Below are positions 46,770-55,591 of a stretch of DNA of 64,000 bases, piece after piece. Where the stretch lies: NCBI GenBank assembly GCA_963701675.1, contig OY969623.1, forward strand, positions 620,001 through 684,000. Reading direction: 5' to 3'. The notes beneath the pieces were generated by a model. It had not been told where the DNA came from. It worked only from the letters and a program-made list of their open reading frames with translations, and did no database searches. Origin of the DNA: G963701675 sp963701675. GTDB taxonomy: Bacteria; Planctomycetota; Planctomycetia; Gemmatales; Gemmataceae. How positions within the stretch are numbered: the first letter of the stretch is position 1; each line of letters starts with the position of its first letter. A program made the position numbers and the translations under genes.

Positions 46770-49001
46770 ATGCTTTCCGAAGGATACAAGCTGATCCAAC
46801 GAATCGGCGCGGGCACGTTCGGCGAAGTCTGGCGCGCCGAAGCGCCGGGCGGCGTTGAAGTCGCCGTCAAAGTCATCTTCCGACCCATCACCGATCAAGA
46901 GGTGAAGCGGGAACTCGACGCACTCAATCTCATTAAGCAATTGCGACACCCGTACTTGCTTCAAACTCAGGCATACTGGCTGTCAGACGATCGGCTGCAC
47001 ATCGCCATGGAATTGGCGGATGGATGCTTGCGGGATCGCCTCCGAAATTCTCAAAAGGCGGGTGAGCCAAATATCCCCGTCGGCGAACTGCTTCGTTACT
47101 TTCAGGAATCGGCCGAGGCACTCGACTTTCTTCACGGCGAGCGCGTGCTGCATCGAGACGTGAAGCCTGAGAACATTCTCCTCACGAAACGGCACGCGAA
47201 GGTAGCGGACTTTGGCTTGGCCCGGCTCTTACAAGCGGACCGAGCCTCGGTTTCTGCCAGCGGCGCCGGCACACCACGCTACATGGCGCCCGAAGTCTGG
47301 CACAATCGGGTTACGCCGGCAAGCGACCAGTACAGTCTGGCCCTAACGTACATGGAGCTCCGCCTGGGCCGCCACCTCAAGGAAGGCGGCAACATGATGG
47401 ACTGGATGTTCTTTCATCTCCAGGAAACGCCCGACTTGACTGCATTCACCGCTGACGAAGAGCAAGTATTGGCGCGTGCCCTCGCCAAGGAACCTGAAAA
47501 ACGCTTTCCCTCCTGCACGGCGTTTATGGACGATTTGGTCAAGGTCGCGCGAAACGCTCCACAGCCGGTCTTGCGCGCGCTGGAACCGAGCATCAAGGCC
47601 GTCGCAGTGGGCGATGGTGACGCTGAGGTGTTTGGCACCATCGGCCCTGTGTCCAACACGGCACGCGAACTGATGCCGCAGCCGCAAACGCCACCCGCCG
47701 CGATGGAAACGATACCAGGAACTCCGGACACGCCATTACGAACACCGACGACACCGAAAGTACCAGCGCCCTGGAATTCAGAGCCGCGCCGCACTCCCAT
47801 CGGGCTAATTGCACTGATTGTCTTGCTGCTCGGCGGAGCGGTATCCGGCGTGGTTTGGTATTTTGGCTCCGGTGGCATCACGTGGACCACGACTAAAGAA
47901 GAAGTTCCGTCGACCGGGCACAAACCAAACGGAACAGAACTGGTGGAACCTTTGCGGCTCACCATACCGGCTCCGCTCACGCTGCGGGCGGGCCAACAGA
48001 CGCCAAGTCAAGCGACTTTCGCCCACAATCGTGCAACGTCACCGGTCGTCCTCTCCTTTGAGCCACTGCCCGAAGGAGTCGAAATAAGGCAGACCGATCC
48101 GTCGCCCAATGCGGGAACCGCAACGGCTTCCGTTTCAGCCGCGCGGACGGTTCGCGTTGGAACGTACCGCATAAAAGTCAAAGCCAAAGCCGGCGACGAT
48201 GAACAACAAACCGATTGGCAAATCCACATCGACCCGTACTTGCCGCTACATGCCCGAGCCATGGGTAATTCGACCGTCTTCAAAGATGTGCAGCAGCGAT
48301 CCTATTACGATCGCATCGTGGTGACTCCGCCGGCGGGTAGACCTGCGGAATTCGTCCTCGTGCCTCAGATGTCCTCGACCGATCCGCCGACGTTCTACAT
48401 CATGAGAGACAAAGCCTCGGTTGACCAATTCCGCGAGTTCGCCGCGGCGAATCCGGAGCTAGTCTCGGACGACTCTTGGAAAAAAGGTGGTCGCGTTGAC
48501 GGTAAGGACTCGCTCAATGCCGATCCACAACACCCCGTTTTGCGGGTCAAAGTTGGCGACGCCTTGAACTTTGCTCGTTGGCTCGGCGGAAATCTTCCAA
48601 CAGTTCAGCAATGGGACAAAGCAGCCGGACGATTTGAGAACGACAAACGAGAAGGCCCTTTCCAAGGCACATGGGATGAAAAGGCGAATCGAAAAATCGG
48701 CGTTCGGCGAGGAAAGGATGGGCCGCTTCCGATCGGAGCTGCGGAGCATGATGAGTCGACATTCGGGTGCCGCGACATGTCGGGCAATGGTCGGGAGTGG
48801 ACGCGGAACGTCGCGGGGCCAGGGGACCGAATGATTCCGTTGGAGAATCCCTCGGAAGACGACAAGGTGATCCTTCGAAGTCGCAGTTATGCGGCGCCGA
48901 CACCACTCCGATTTAGCGATCTGGAATCCGGGCTTATATCCGGACAATTCTACAACGCCACAAGCCATCACACCGGATTTCGCGTCGTAATCGAACTCTG
49001 A
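46770..49001 (+). CDS. Membrane serine/threonine kinase with extracellular SUMF1-like domain
   Basis: 743 residues from ATG 46770. Kinase domain (residues ~1-270): GAGTFGEVWRAEAP, AVKV, HRDVKPENILL, DFGLARLL, GTPRYMAPEVWH. Then a Thr/Pro-rich linker, one membrane helix (GLIALIVLLLGGAVSGVVWYF, ~345-365), an Ig-like segment and a C-terminal SUMF1/formylglycine-type domain (TFYIMRDKASVDQF to ATSHHTGFRVVI). The FGE-like core NVWEW is replaced by NGREW, so enzymatic activity of that half is doubtful; it may act as a ligand-binding sensor. Divergent from the WD40-caspase gene with about 150 bp of shared promoter region. Confidence 0.85.
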   Translation: MLSEGYKLIQRIGAGTFGEVWRAEAPGGVEVAVKVIFRPITDQEVKRELDALNLIKQLRHPYLLQTQAYWLSDDRLHIAMELADGCLRDRLRNSQKAGEPNIPVGELLRYFQESAEALDFLHGERVLHRDVKPENILLTKRHAKVADFGLARLLQADRASVSASGAGTPRYMAPEVWHNRVTPASDQYSLALTYMELRLGRHLKEGGNMMDWMFFHLQETPDLTAFTADEEQVLARALAKEPEKRFPSCTAFMDDLVKVARNAPQPVLRALEPSIKAVAVGDGDAEVFGTIGPVSNTARELMPQPQTPPAAMETIPGTPDTPLRTPTTPKVPAPWNSEPRRTPIGLIALIVLLLGGAVSGVVWYFGSGGITWTTTKEEVPSTGHKPNGTELVEPLRLTIPAPLTLRAGQQTPSQATFAHNRATSPVVLSFEPLPEGVEIRQTDPSPNAGTATASVSAARTVRVGTYRIKVKAKAGDDEQQTDWQIHIDPYLPLHARAMGNSTVFKDVQQRSYYDRIVVTPPAGRPAEFVLVPQMSSTDPPTFYIMRDKASVDQFREFAAANPELVSDDSWKKGGRVDGKDSLNADPQHPVLRVKVGDALNFARWLGGNLPTVQQWDKAAGRFENDKREGPFQGTWDEKANRKIGVRRGKDGPLPIGAAEHDESTFGCRDMSGNGREWTRNVAGPGDRMIPLENPSEDDKVILRSRSYAAPTPLRFSDLESGLISGQFYNATSHHTGFRVVIEL

Positions 49002-49004
49002 ACA

Positions 49005-49691
49005 ATGCGCAAAGCAGTCGTATTAGTGAGCGGAGGCCTGGACTCTGCAACAACGTTGGCGCTCGCCAAACAGCAAGGCTTTGCAACCTATGCTCTGACG
49101 TTTAGCTACGGCCAACGGCACGCAATTGAGATCGAATTGGCAAAGCGAGTTGCCGGAATCGCCGGAGTGCTCGAGCATGTGATCATGCCCATCGATCTCC
49201 GCGCGATCGGTGGCTCCGCCCTGACAAGCGATACACCCGTCCCTAAGGGTCGCGATCTGAACGAGATTGGGCACGGTATTCCCGTGACCTACGTTCCAGC
49301 CCGAAACACGATTTTTCTCTCGTTTGCCGTCGCCTGGGCTGAGGTGCTGGATTCCAGCGACATCTTCATCGGCGTGAATGCGCTGGATTACAGTGGCTAT
49401 CCGGATTGCCGTCCGGAATACATAGCTGCCTTTCAGCATTTAGCCAACCTTGCAACCAAGGCAGGAGTCGAAGGTAAGTCGGTCCGCATTCACACGCCGC
49501 TCATCTATATGTCGAAAGCCGAGATCATTCGGAACGGTTTGGCGCTTGAAGTAGATTTTGCGAACACTTGCTCGTGCTATGACCCGTCGCCCGAAGGCCG
49601 CGCCTGTGGCGAATGCGATGCGTGTGTGTTGAGGTTGCGCGGATTTGTAGAAGTTGGAATTGCCGATCCCGCGACGTATCGGAAGAAATGA
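49005..49691 (+). CDS. queC: 7-cyano-7-deazaguanine synthase QueC
   Basis: 228 residues, four bases after the kinase gene. The ATP-binding P-loop VSGGLDSATTLALAK is at the N-terminus, and the C-terminal zinc site CSCYDPSPEGRACGECDACVLR is typical. QueC converts 7-carboxy-7-deazaguanine to preQ0, the queuosine precursor. No other queuosine genes are in the window. Length and motifs agree with the family. The convergent coiled-coil gene begins 17 bases beyond its stop. Confidence 0.95.
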   Translation: MRKAVVLVSGGLDSATTLALAKQQGFATYALTFSYGQRHAIEIELAKRVAGIAGVLEHVIMPIDLRAIGGSALTSDTPVPKGRDLNEIGHGIPVTYVPARNTIFLSFAVAWAEVLDSSDIFIGVNALDYSGYPDCRPEYIAAFQHLANLATKAGVEGKSVRIHTPLIYMSKAEIIRNGLALEVDFANTCSCYDPSPEGRACGECDACVLRLRGFVEVGIADPATYRKK

Positions 49692-49707
49692 CCGGCTTTC
49701 GCAGTCG

Positions 49708-50154
49708 CTATGTAATTCTCGCCTTGCTCGAATGCTCCGTGTCGGCGTCGCGGTGATTAGGTGAGCCTGGGGACGATCTCTCTTGAACCATCTCGCGCAA
49801 TCGGGCCAGTTGTTCTTGTTGCGATTTGAGCTCTTCGAGGAGTTGTTTCCCCTGTTGTTCGATTTCCATGAGCCATTTGGTGAGTCGTGCTTCGCGCGCT
49901 CCGAAGCCAGCGTTCAGCTGTGACAGCTTGTCGCCTAGCTGATGCTGTCGTTCCACAACATCGGGGAGCACCGCTTGGGCCTGTCGTTCAAAATTGCTGA
50001 AGAGCTCGGTGAACCGATCGCGCCAGTGGTCGAATAGGCTGTGGACGCTGTCGAGCTGGTGCTCCACGTAGTTCATCTGCTGCCGCAGACCGTGGGGCCG
50101 AACAAGCCAAACTGCGCCCTTGAGGGCCGACACAAATCGCCGAAGAATCGACAC
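49708..50154 (-). CDS. Small coiled-coil protein of unknown function
   Basis: 148 residues, mostly helical and highly charged. Residues ~50-140 hold a long coiled coil (QAVLPDVVERQHQLGDKLSQLNAGF and EQQGKQLLEELKSQQEQLARLREMVQE). A basic, hydrophobic N-terminus (RRFVSALKGAVWLVRPHG) might bind a membrane or partner but is not a clear signal peptide. No enzyme motif. It may be a cytoplasmic scaffold; function unknown. Confidence 0.65.
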   Translation of the reverse strand: MSILRRFVSALKGAVWLVRPHGLRQQMNYVEHQLDSVHSLFDHWRDRFTELFSNFERQAQAVLPDVVERQHQLGDKLSQLNAGFGAREARLTKWLMEIEQQGKQLLEELKSQQEQLARLREMVQERSSPGSPNHRDADTEHSSKARIT

Positions 50155-50274
50155 GCTATGAACTCCTTGACGGACAGGAAGGAACTCCTGCCGCGTCGTG
50201 TGGGCGATTCAAGTCTAAGCACTCAATAATCTAGGTGAGTTCGGAGTTCCGGTCAATTCGCTTGGACCGCCACG

Positions 50275-52701
50275 TTACGTTCCAACAAAAATACCGCCCT
50301 GGATTTGTGAGATAACGCCGTCAAACCCTGGAAGCGCGGGTGGCATGATTCCGGTCGAGAGTCCATCCACCACACGGTAGTTCGCCGACGTTCCATTGAG
50401 CGGGCCGGTCAGAATCTCCGCCTTGCCGTCGTTATTGAAGTCAGCGGATGCGACCGCAGCGCCGATGTTCTTACCCATCTCGTAGGCGAAGAAAAACGCC
50501 AACAGATTGGCCTCGGGGTTGTAACTGCCGGTTCCGGCCTGGGCAATTCCCTTGCCGCTATAGACTTTGACTTCCGGATTCCCCATCGACGCCCCGGTAA
50601 TCAGATCGGCAAAGCCGTCGCCGTTTACGTCGCCCGTGGTGACGAAGGCGCCGACGTTGAAATTGAGCCCGTAGCCAAAGAACTGGACAACCCGGCTAGA
50701 TTCCGAGTTGAAGTTTCCCACCGCAATATCACGGCTCCGGTAGACGCGGATGTCGGGGTTGCCAACGCTTGCGCCTGTTACGATGTCGGCGAAGCCAGTG
50801 CCCGTTAAGTGTCCCACAGCAACGTTGGCGCCGACGTTATATTGCAGTGCATACGGGAACCACTCTGCCAGCAGGCTGGACCCGTTCGGATTGAAAACTT
50901 GTTGGGCAATGTCCTTGCCACTGTGGACCTTCGTATGTGGATTGCCGGCGTTAGCGCCGGTCACAATATCGGCGTAGCCGTCGCCATTGACGTCTCCGCC
51001 TGCCACGTTGCTGCCCACGTTGAAGTTGAGTCCATAAGGAAAGAATGACGCCAGCAAACTTGCGTCGGCGTTCGCCGGATTAAACACGCCGTTGGCGAAT
51101 GCCGCTCCGTTGTAGACCTTAACGTGAGGGTTGCCACTCTGAGCGCCCGCGATCAGGTCGTCGATACCGTCGGCATTGACGTCACCGAAAGCCACCGCCA
51201 CGTTTCCGTGGTATGTCGATCCGAAGGGATAGAACCCTGAGCTCAAAGCCCCATCCGATCCGTATACCGCCACGTATCCGGGCTTTCCGCCGCCGGAGAA
51301 GAACCGCGTGTTATTCGTGTCGATTCGAACGGCTGCGAAATCGAAGTTTTGTATTGTTCGTTGCACGATTCCGGCGGCTACGATATATCCGTTCGGTTGC
51401 AGCACCACGCCGTAAGCTTCATCCTGATTGGGGCCACCGAGGTTAAACGGTATGGTTTGTTTCCCGGTGCCCAAGTAGGACTTGTCCAGGGCCCCGTTGG
51501 CGGTGAGGCGTGCGATGGCGAAATCGAAATTAGTCGCTCCAGCTTGGGCGAATCCCGCAACAATGATGCGACCATTTGGTTGCACGATCACGCTGGTTGC
51601 CTCATCACCTTTTTCGCTACTGAGGTCGAAGGCAACTGTTCGCTTTCCGCTGCCATTGAACGCAGTGTCGAGGCTGCCGTCCGTGTTCAGACGCAACACC
51701 GCGAAATCGTAATCTGGTATTAGCCGTTCAGCGTAACCGGCCACTACGATCCGTCCATCCGCTTGTACAGCGAGGCCACGGGCGCCGTCATTTTTTCCGC
51801 CGCCGATGTCGTACGCGACAGTGCGCTTACCGTTGAGATTGAAACTGGTGTCCAGGGCGCCGTTGGGCTGTAGCCGCGCAATCGCGAAGTCGTTGTTAGC
51901 GCCGGCGATTTGAGAGTAACCGGCCACGACAAGCTTATTGTCTGCCTGAAGCACGACCGTGCGCGCCTCGTCGGCCGCCGTGCCAAAAGCAAAAGTCGTC
52001 TTACCGGTTCCATTAAAGGTGGTATCGAGGCTCCCGTTCGAATTGAGACGAGCCACCGCAAACGATTTCTTGCCGGATGATGAACCCGCGTACCCGGTCA
52101 GAACAATTTTGCCGTCCGGCTGAACTACTACGCCGAGTGCCTCGTCGGCATTGGTGCCGCCGACGTTGAAAGAGACCGTCTGTTTACCGGTGCCATTAAA
52201 TGTGCTGTCAAGCGTCCCGTTTGCATTCAGGCGAGCCACTGCAAAATCAAATCCGGTCAACGTGATTTGCGCCGATCCCGCGACAAGTATTTTCCCATCC
52301 GGTTGAAGCGCGACGCCAAACGCGCGGTCCTTGCCGTCCCCGCCAAGGTTGAAAGCAACGGTCTGTTTGCCCGTGCCGTTAAAAAGCGTGTCGGGCGTGC
52401 CGTTTGAGTTCAACCGGGCGATCGCGAAATCATAACCGGCGGTTCCGGTCTGGGCCGAGCCGGCCATGACCACTTTGCCGTCGGTTTGCAATGCGACAGC
52501 GCGGGCCCCGTCATCCATGCCGCCGCCCACGTCAAACGCGATGGATGCTTTTCCGCCGGCGCCGAAACTTGGATCCAAAACACCAACACTGAGCAGCGTG
52601 CGGTCTTCCAATGCCATTACAGACAGTACAGTACGCGATTCCGCTGACGACCGCGTTGACGAAGGCGAACCGCGGAGAGATTTGCGAACGAATCGTTTCA
52701 T
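50275..52701 (-). CDS. Secreted delta-60-repeat and FG-GAP protein
   Basis: 808 residues. The N-terminus has the LEDRTLLS sorting-type motif after a basic segment. Residues ~50-480 contain seven delta-60 repeats (pattern LDTSFNGTGKxTVAFxxGG, then AVQxDGKIVVAGYA, then DFAIARLNxNG), which form propeller-like blades. Residues ~490-790 hold FG-GAP/VCBS repeats with GDVNGDGYADIVTGAxxGNP motifs, the same module as in the 7.8-9.8 kb gene. It should be exported and calcium-binding; role in surface structure or adhesion is inferred. The leader lacks the pseudoknot found in the neighbouring genes. Confidence 0.8.
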   Translation of the reverse strand: MKRFVRKSLRGSPSSTRSSAESRTVLSVMALEDRTLLSVGVLDPSFGAGGKASIAFDVGGGMDDGARAVALQTDGKVVMAGSAQTGTAGYDFAIARLNSNGTPDTLFNGTGKQTVAFNLGGDGKDRAFGVALQPDGKILVAGSAQITLTGFDFAVARLNANGTLDSTFNGTGKQTVSFNVGGTNADEALGVVVQPDGKIVLTGYAGSSSGKKSFAVARLNSNGSLDTTFNGTGKTTFAFGTAADEARTVVLQADNKLVVAGYSQIAGANNDFAIARLQPNGALDTSFNLNGKRTVAYDIGGGKNDGARGLAVQADGRIVVAGYAERLIPDYDFAVLRLNTDGSLDTAFNGSGKRTVAFDLSSEKGDEATSVIVQPNGRIIVAGFAQAGATNFDFAIARLTANGALDKSYLGTGKQTIPFNLGGPNQDEAYGVVLQPNGYIVAAGIVQRTIQNFDFAAVRIDTNNTRFFSGGGKPGYVAVYGSDGALSSGFYPFGSTYHGNVAVAFGDVNADGIDDLIAGAQSGNPHVKVYNGAAFANGVFNPANADASLLASFFPYGLNFNVGSNVAGGDVNGDGYADIVTGANAGNPHTKVHSGKDIAQQVFNPNGSSLLAEWFPYALQYNVGANVAVGHLTGTGFADIVTGASVGNPDIRVYRSRDIAVGNFNSESSRVVQFFGYGLNFNVGAFVTTGDVNGDGFADLITGASMGNPEVKVYSGKGIAQAGTGSYNPEANLLAFFFAYEMGKNIGAAVASADFNNDGKAEILTGPLNGTSANYRVVDGLSTGIMPPALPGFDGVISQIQGGIFVGT

Positions 52702-52961
52702 GAGGTTAACCTCCGTGTCAACCAGCCTAGACCCAGCGCTACCGCGCCGTGATAAGAATGCGAGGCGGTAATGCTAAACCAGAACCGCCGTGGGTGTCAA
52801 TGTAGACTGAGAGGTCTGCCGTTAATAAGCCGGGGTCGAACGCATTAACAATTACAAAAACGTAGCTGGGATCAGCACATCCACCGTGGACCCGGAACCC
52901 GGCTGGCCTTGTCCGGCGATTTAGGCCAACCTAAAATTGGCACAGCTTCGTCGCCCGTGAA

Positions 52962-53032
52962 TGGGGAATGGTGTAACGGTAGCACAGCAGACTCTGGATC
53001 TGCTTGTCTAGGTTCGAATCCTAGTTCCCCAG
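52962..53032 (+). tRNA. tRNA-Gln (anticodon CTG)
   Basis: Full cloverleaf: acceptor TGGGGAA (52962-52968) pairs with TTCCCCA (53025-53031); D arm with GGTAGCAC; anticodon stem GCAGA/TCTGC around CTCTGGA, giving anticodon CTG; T arm CTAGG/CCTAG around TTCGAAT. Discriminator G at 53032; CCA is not encoded. Confidence 0.95.
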
Positions 53033-53336
53033 GTCTCGTTCATTCCACGAAGGACAGACGAGAACTTGCATCTTTCAAGGGCTTTGCTCGTGAAGATTAC
53101 CTCTCGCACCTAGCGACGTTTGAAAAACTGAACGGCGCGTTCGTGCTTTTCTGCCTCCGCGCGCGTATCGAAGGTGCCGAGATTCCGCCGTTTGCCGGTC
53201 TTTGGGTTCACCTTTCGGGAGTAGAGCGATAGCGACCGGAGCTGAGTTTACTAAATCATGATCGTGATTCTCCTGTAACCCTAAGCATTCATAAGGCCGG
53301 TGACACCGGAATCGGGATCTAAACAATGCAAACACA
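53033..53336. other. Region between tRNA-Gln and the NHL-like gene
   Basis: 304 bases. It holds the broken minus-strand ORF at 53110-53259. The remainder, about 150 bases, shows no clear promoter, terminator or RNA. Confidence 0.45.
53110..53259 (-). pseudogene. Broken small basic protein ORF
   Basis: About 50 residues if repaired. The good part reads VNPKTGKRRNLGTFDTRA then EAEKHERAVQFFKRR, a small basic protein resembling short planctomycete ORFs with KVNPKTGKRRNLGTF-type sequence (recollection). In the current sequence the ATG at 53259 runs into TAG, and a second shift is needed near 53232 (TATCGCTCTAC). One T too many near the start and one C missing would restore MISKLSSGRYRLYSRK. It may be a pseudogene or a short gene hit by sequence errors. 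Confidence 0.45.
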
Positions 53337-54614
53337 TCAGGGTTGGAGTGTATCGTCCAAACCAACAAGGCAAGTTGTGTCACAGTGAAAACGGCGAAGC
53401 ACTAATGGGCTCGTTGACGAAGCGTCAGTATCCCATTGTTCTGCATTTGTGTCGCCCGAATCGAACGCTTGAAGGACGATCCCAGGTCCGAATTTCGGCC
53501 AACCGGCCATGCTTTGTGTAGGGTGCACCCGCTGACTTGCGATATGAACCAGAATTAGTGGCGGAATCGGTGCAGGCGCGGGGCCGCTACCGTTGTACGC
53601 CAGCGTCACTGGATCGGTGTTAGTGAACGCGATCATGACGGCACCCACCAGGCCGCCACTTCCCTGGACGACGAAGGTGTCGAGAAAGGCCCCGGTAAGG
53701 CCGTCGTAGCGCAACACGCTCGCCTTGTCGAAATCATCCTCATCAACGTCTGCGAGATAGAGGTCGAATTGGCCATCATCGTTGCCATCCGGGCCGAAGA
53801 CGAGTCCAGAGGGCGCCCGTAGTCCGCCGCTACCGGCGGGAATAAAGGTGTCGATGAACGCTCCGGGATTTGGTCCGGCGGGGCCTTGGAAGCGCTTCAC
53901 GGCCAGATCGCCCGTGTAAAAGTCGGACACGTAGAGATTCCCATTCGGTCCGAAAGTCATGGTGACAGGTCCACGGAGGCCACCGGTCGCACTTGTCACA
54001 AATGGACCGAGGAACTCGCCACTCTCCCCGTGGTAGCGCAGGATGCTTGCGGTGGCAATGCTGGCGACATAGAGATCGAGTCGGCCGGGATCCTCAACGG
54101 ACGGGGCAAAAACCAACTGGCCGGGGACAGCTAGTCCGCCGCTGCCCTGCGTGACGAATTCACCCTCGTATGCGCCGGTCCTGCCATCGTAACGGAGCAC
54201 GCGTCCGTCCGGGAATGGAATAACACGGTCGGCAATGAAGAGGTCGCCGTCGGGCCCAAAGATGATCCCGCGCGGGCTTTTCAGGCTGCGGTCGGTCGTA
54301 AAGTGATCGATAAACGCGCCTGTCGTCCCGTTGTAACGCAGTGCAGCTTTTACTTTTGATGGCGGACCGAATTCGCCCGTGCTGACGTAAAGGTTGCGGT
54401 CGTTCGGTCCGTAAAGCACGCCCCAGGGCTGGTTGATGCCACCACTGCCTTCGGGAACGAACACATCGACGAACGCCCCGGTGGCTTCGTCATAGCGGCG
54501 CACGCAATTGGCGTTGTAGTCGGCGATGAGCAGGTGCCCGCCGTTTAGGAGTGCCCGTTCTTCCAACGGTTCGCAATGCAGCGAAACCTTGTGCCGCCAG
54601 GATTGGATTAACAT
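53337..54614 (-). CDS. Secreted NHL-like repeat protein with LEER motif
   Basis: 425 residues from ATG 54614, with AAGGAG nine bases upstream (an ATG at 54632 lies before that site). N-terminal LHCEPLEERALLNGG is the LExR sorting-type motif. Residues ~25-340 carry six repeats of about 50 residues (FGPDGDLFIADxxxx then VLRYDGRTGAFxGxFVTQGSGGL), an NHL-like propeller. The C-terminal ~90 residues (after DPVTLAYNGSG) are a different, low-complexity segment. It carries leader element A upstream. Probably extracellular; ligand unknown. Confidence 0.75.
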   Translation of the reverse strand: MLIQSWRHKVSLHCEPLEERALLNGGHLLIADYNANCVRRYDEATGAFVDVFVPEGSGGINQPWGVLYGPNDRNLYVSTGEFGPPSKVKAALRYNGTTGAFIDHFTTDRSLKSPRGIIFGPDGDLFIADRVIPFPDGRVLRYDGRTGAYEGEFVTQGSGGLAVPGQLVFAPSVEDPGRLDLYVASIATASILRYHGESGEFLGPFVTSATGGLRGPVTMTFGPNGNLYVSDFYTGDLAVKRFQGPAGPNPGAFIDTFIPAGSGGLRAPSGLVFGPDGNDDGQFDLYLADVDEDDFDKASVLRYDGLTGAFLDTFVVQGSGGLVGAVMIAFTNTDPVTLAYNGSGPAPAPIPPLILVHIASQRVHPTQSMAGWPKFGPGIVLQAFDSGDTNAEQWDTDASSTSPLVLRRFHCDTTCLVGLDDTLQP

Positions 54615-54633
54615 GGTGAAAGTCTCCTTCATG

Positions 54634-54690
54634 GGTCTGCGTTACGAAAGGACCGTCTTCCGGGGCGCAGACCGAGCCCCGGAACGATCC
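54634..54690 (-). promoter_or_regulatory. Pseudoknot leader element, copy A
   Basis: On the transcript: GGATCG TTCCGGGG, loop CTCGGTCTGCG, CCCCGGAA GA CGGTCC, then box CGCAGACC (54634-54641), then the AAGGAG site. The loop's GGTCTGCG is fully complementary to the box. It starts 36 bases upstream of ATG 54614. Confidence 0.6.
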
Positions 54691-54708
54691 CGTGCCGCGG
54701 ACGCCGCG

Positions 54709-55443
54709 CTACCGCCCCTTGGCGCCAGGGGTGAAAACCACGTCGTCAAACGTCGCGCTCACATCGACGAAAGGATCTTGGACGGCCACAGGGTCGAAGA
54801 AGGCGATGACGCATACCAATGAGCCCGAGTTAGGCCCGAGTTCCTTGTCCTTGACGGTTAAGAGCGGCTTATCTGGCTCCGGGTCGCCGACTTTCCACGC
54901 CTTCAACCACAGCCTGTTGCCAACCACGCCGCCTTCGATGTACCAGTCTTCGCCTGCCGCGAACGGTGCTTGCGACGGGTCCGCCATGGCAATAATCGTT
55001 TGGGGATTCGGCTGAGAGAGATCGTAGCGTTCGATGTAGAAAGTGCCGAAACTAGTGCTGCCATAGAAACCGTAGTTGGTGTGCGTTTGGTCGTTGGCCC
55101 GAAGAATTACGCCTGCAGTTGTGCCGTCACCGTTGGCGCGCACCCGCAAGCGGACGGAGCCATTGCTGAACTTGGACTTGTTTCGCGACGGCTCCCAGGT
55201 GGCGATAATGGAGCCCACGTTGGGGTCGTCTGCAGGAACGAGGTCGGCCGACTGGAGCAAGTAGGCCCCGGACGAGGCGTCGTAGATCGCCGGGCCCCAC
55301 GGCATCCCTTCGGTGTAGTCCATGTGCGACCAACTGTCGTCGTTGCCATCGCTAAAGTTGTCTATTACGATGGCGCCGCCCTGCGCAAGGACTGAGGCGG
55401 TTGCAACCAACACCACACCGAGAACTGCAAATCGGCGTAACAT
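54709..55443 (-). CDS. Secreted beta-rich protein, function unknown
   Basis: 244 residues from ATG 55443 (AGGAGGT lies 9 bases upstream). Signal peptide (RRFAVLGVVLVATASVLAQ). The mature part is beta-rich with an Ig- or lectin-like layout: SWSHMDYTEGMPWGPAIYDA, SVRLRVRANGDGTTAGVILRA, YGFYGSTSFGTFYIERYD, LWLKAWKVGDPEPDKPLLTV, VDVSATFDDVVFTPG. This resembles LamG/concanavalin-like domains such as 3-keto-glycoside hydrolase-type folds, but no catalytic residues are evident. Carries leader element B. Likely binds or processes a carbohydrate (inference). Confidence 0.6.
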   Translation of the reverse strand: MLRRFAVLGVVLVATASVLAQGGAIVIDNFSDGNDDSWSHMDYTEGMPWGPAIYDASSGAYLLQSADLVPADDPNVGSIIATWEPSRNKSKFSNGSVRLRVRANGDGTTAGVILRANDQTHTNYGFYGSTSFGTFYIERYDLSQPNPQTIIAMADPSQAPFAAGEDWYIEGGVVGNRLWLKAWKVGDPEPDKPLLTVKDKELGPNSGSLVCVIAFFDPVAVQDPFVDVSATFDDVVFTPGAKGR

Positions 55444-55462
55444 GATACGAACCTCCTTCTTT

Positions 55463-55520
55463 GATCTGCGATTAATTGGAAACAGCATCCTTCGGCGCAG
55501 ACCGAGCACCGTAGCGATGC
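55463..55520 (-). promoter_or_regulatory. Pseudoknot leader element, copy B
   Basis: Stem GCATC/GATGC and CGG/CCG with internal loops; 11-base loop CTCGGTCTGCG; box CGCAGATC (55463-55470) pairs with the loop's GGTCTGCG through seven Watson-Crick pairs and one G-U. It starts 42 bases upstream of the ATG. Confidence 0.55.
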
Positions 55521-55591
55521 CGGGGCGGTGATACCGCTGATTGGCGGTAAGGACTCACTGACAACGTTGTTTGTTGACGAATTTGTCTTGT

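Noticed and set aside
50750..51050. Plus-strand ORFs across the FG-GAP genes
   Set aside because: They mirror the repeats of the real minus-strand genes and show no domain pattern of their own.
52702..52961. Fourth copy of the pseudoknot leader before the delta-60 gene
   Set aside because: CTGGGTCTAG looks vaguely like the loop, but stem pairing is weak and no complementary box is present.
53110..53259. Ribosomal protein L33
   Set aside because: The small basic ORF has a similar size and charge, but the LYSRKVNPKTGKRRNLGTF pattern is not the L33 signature.
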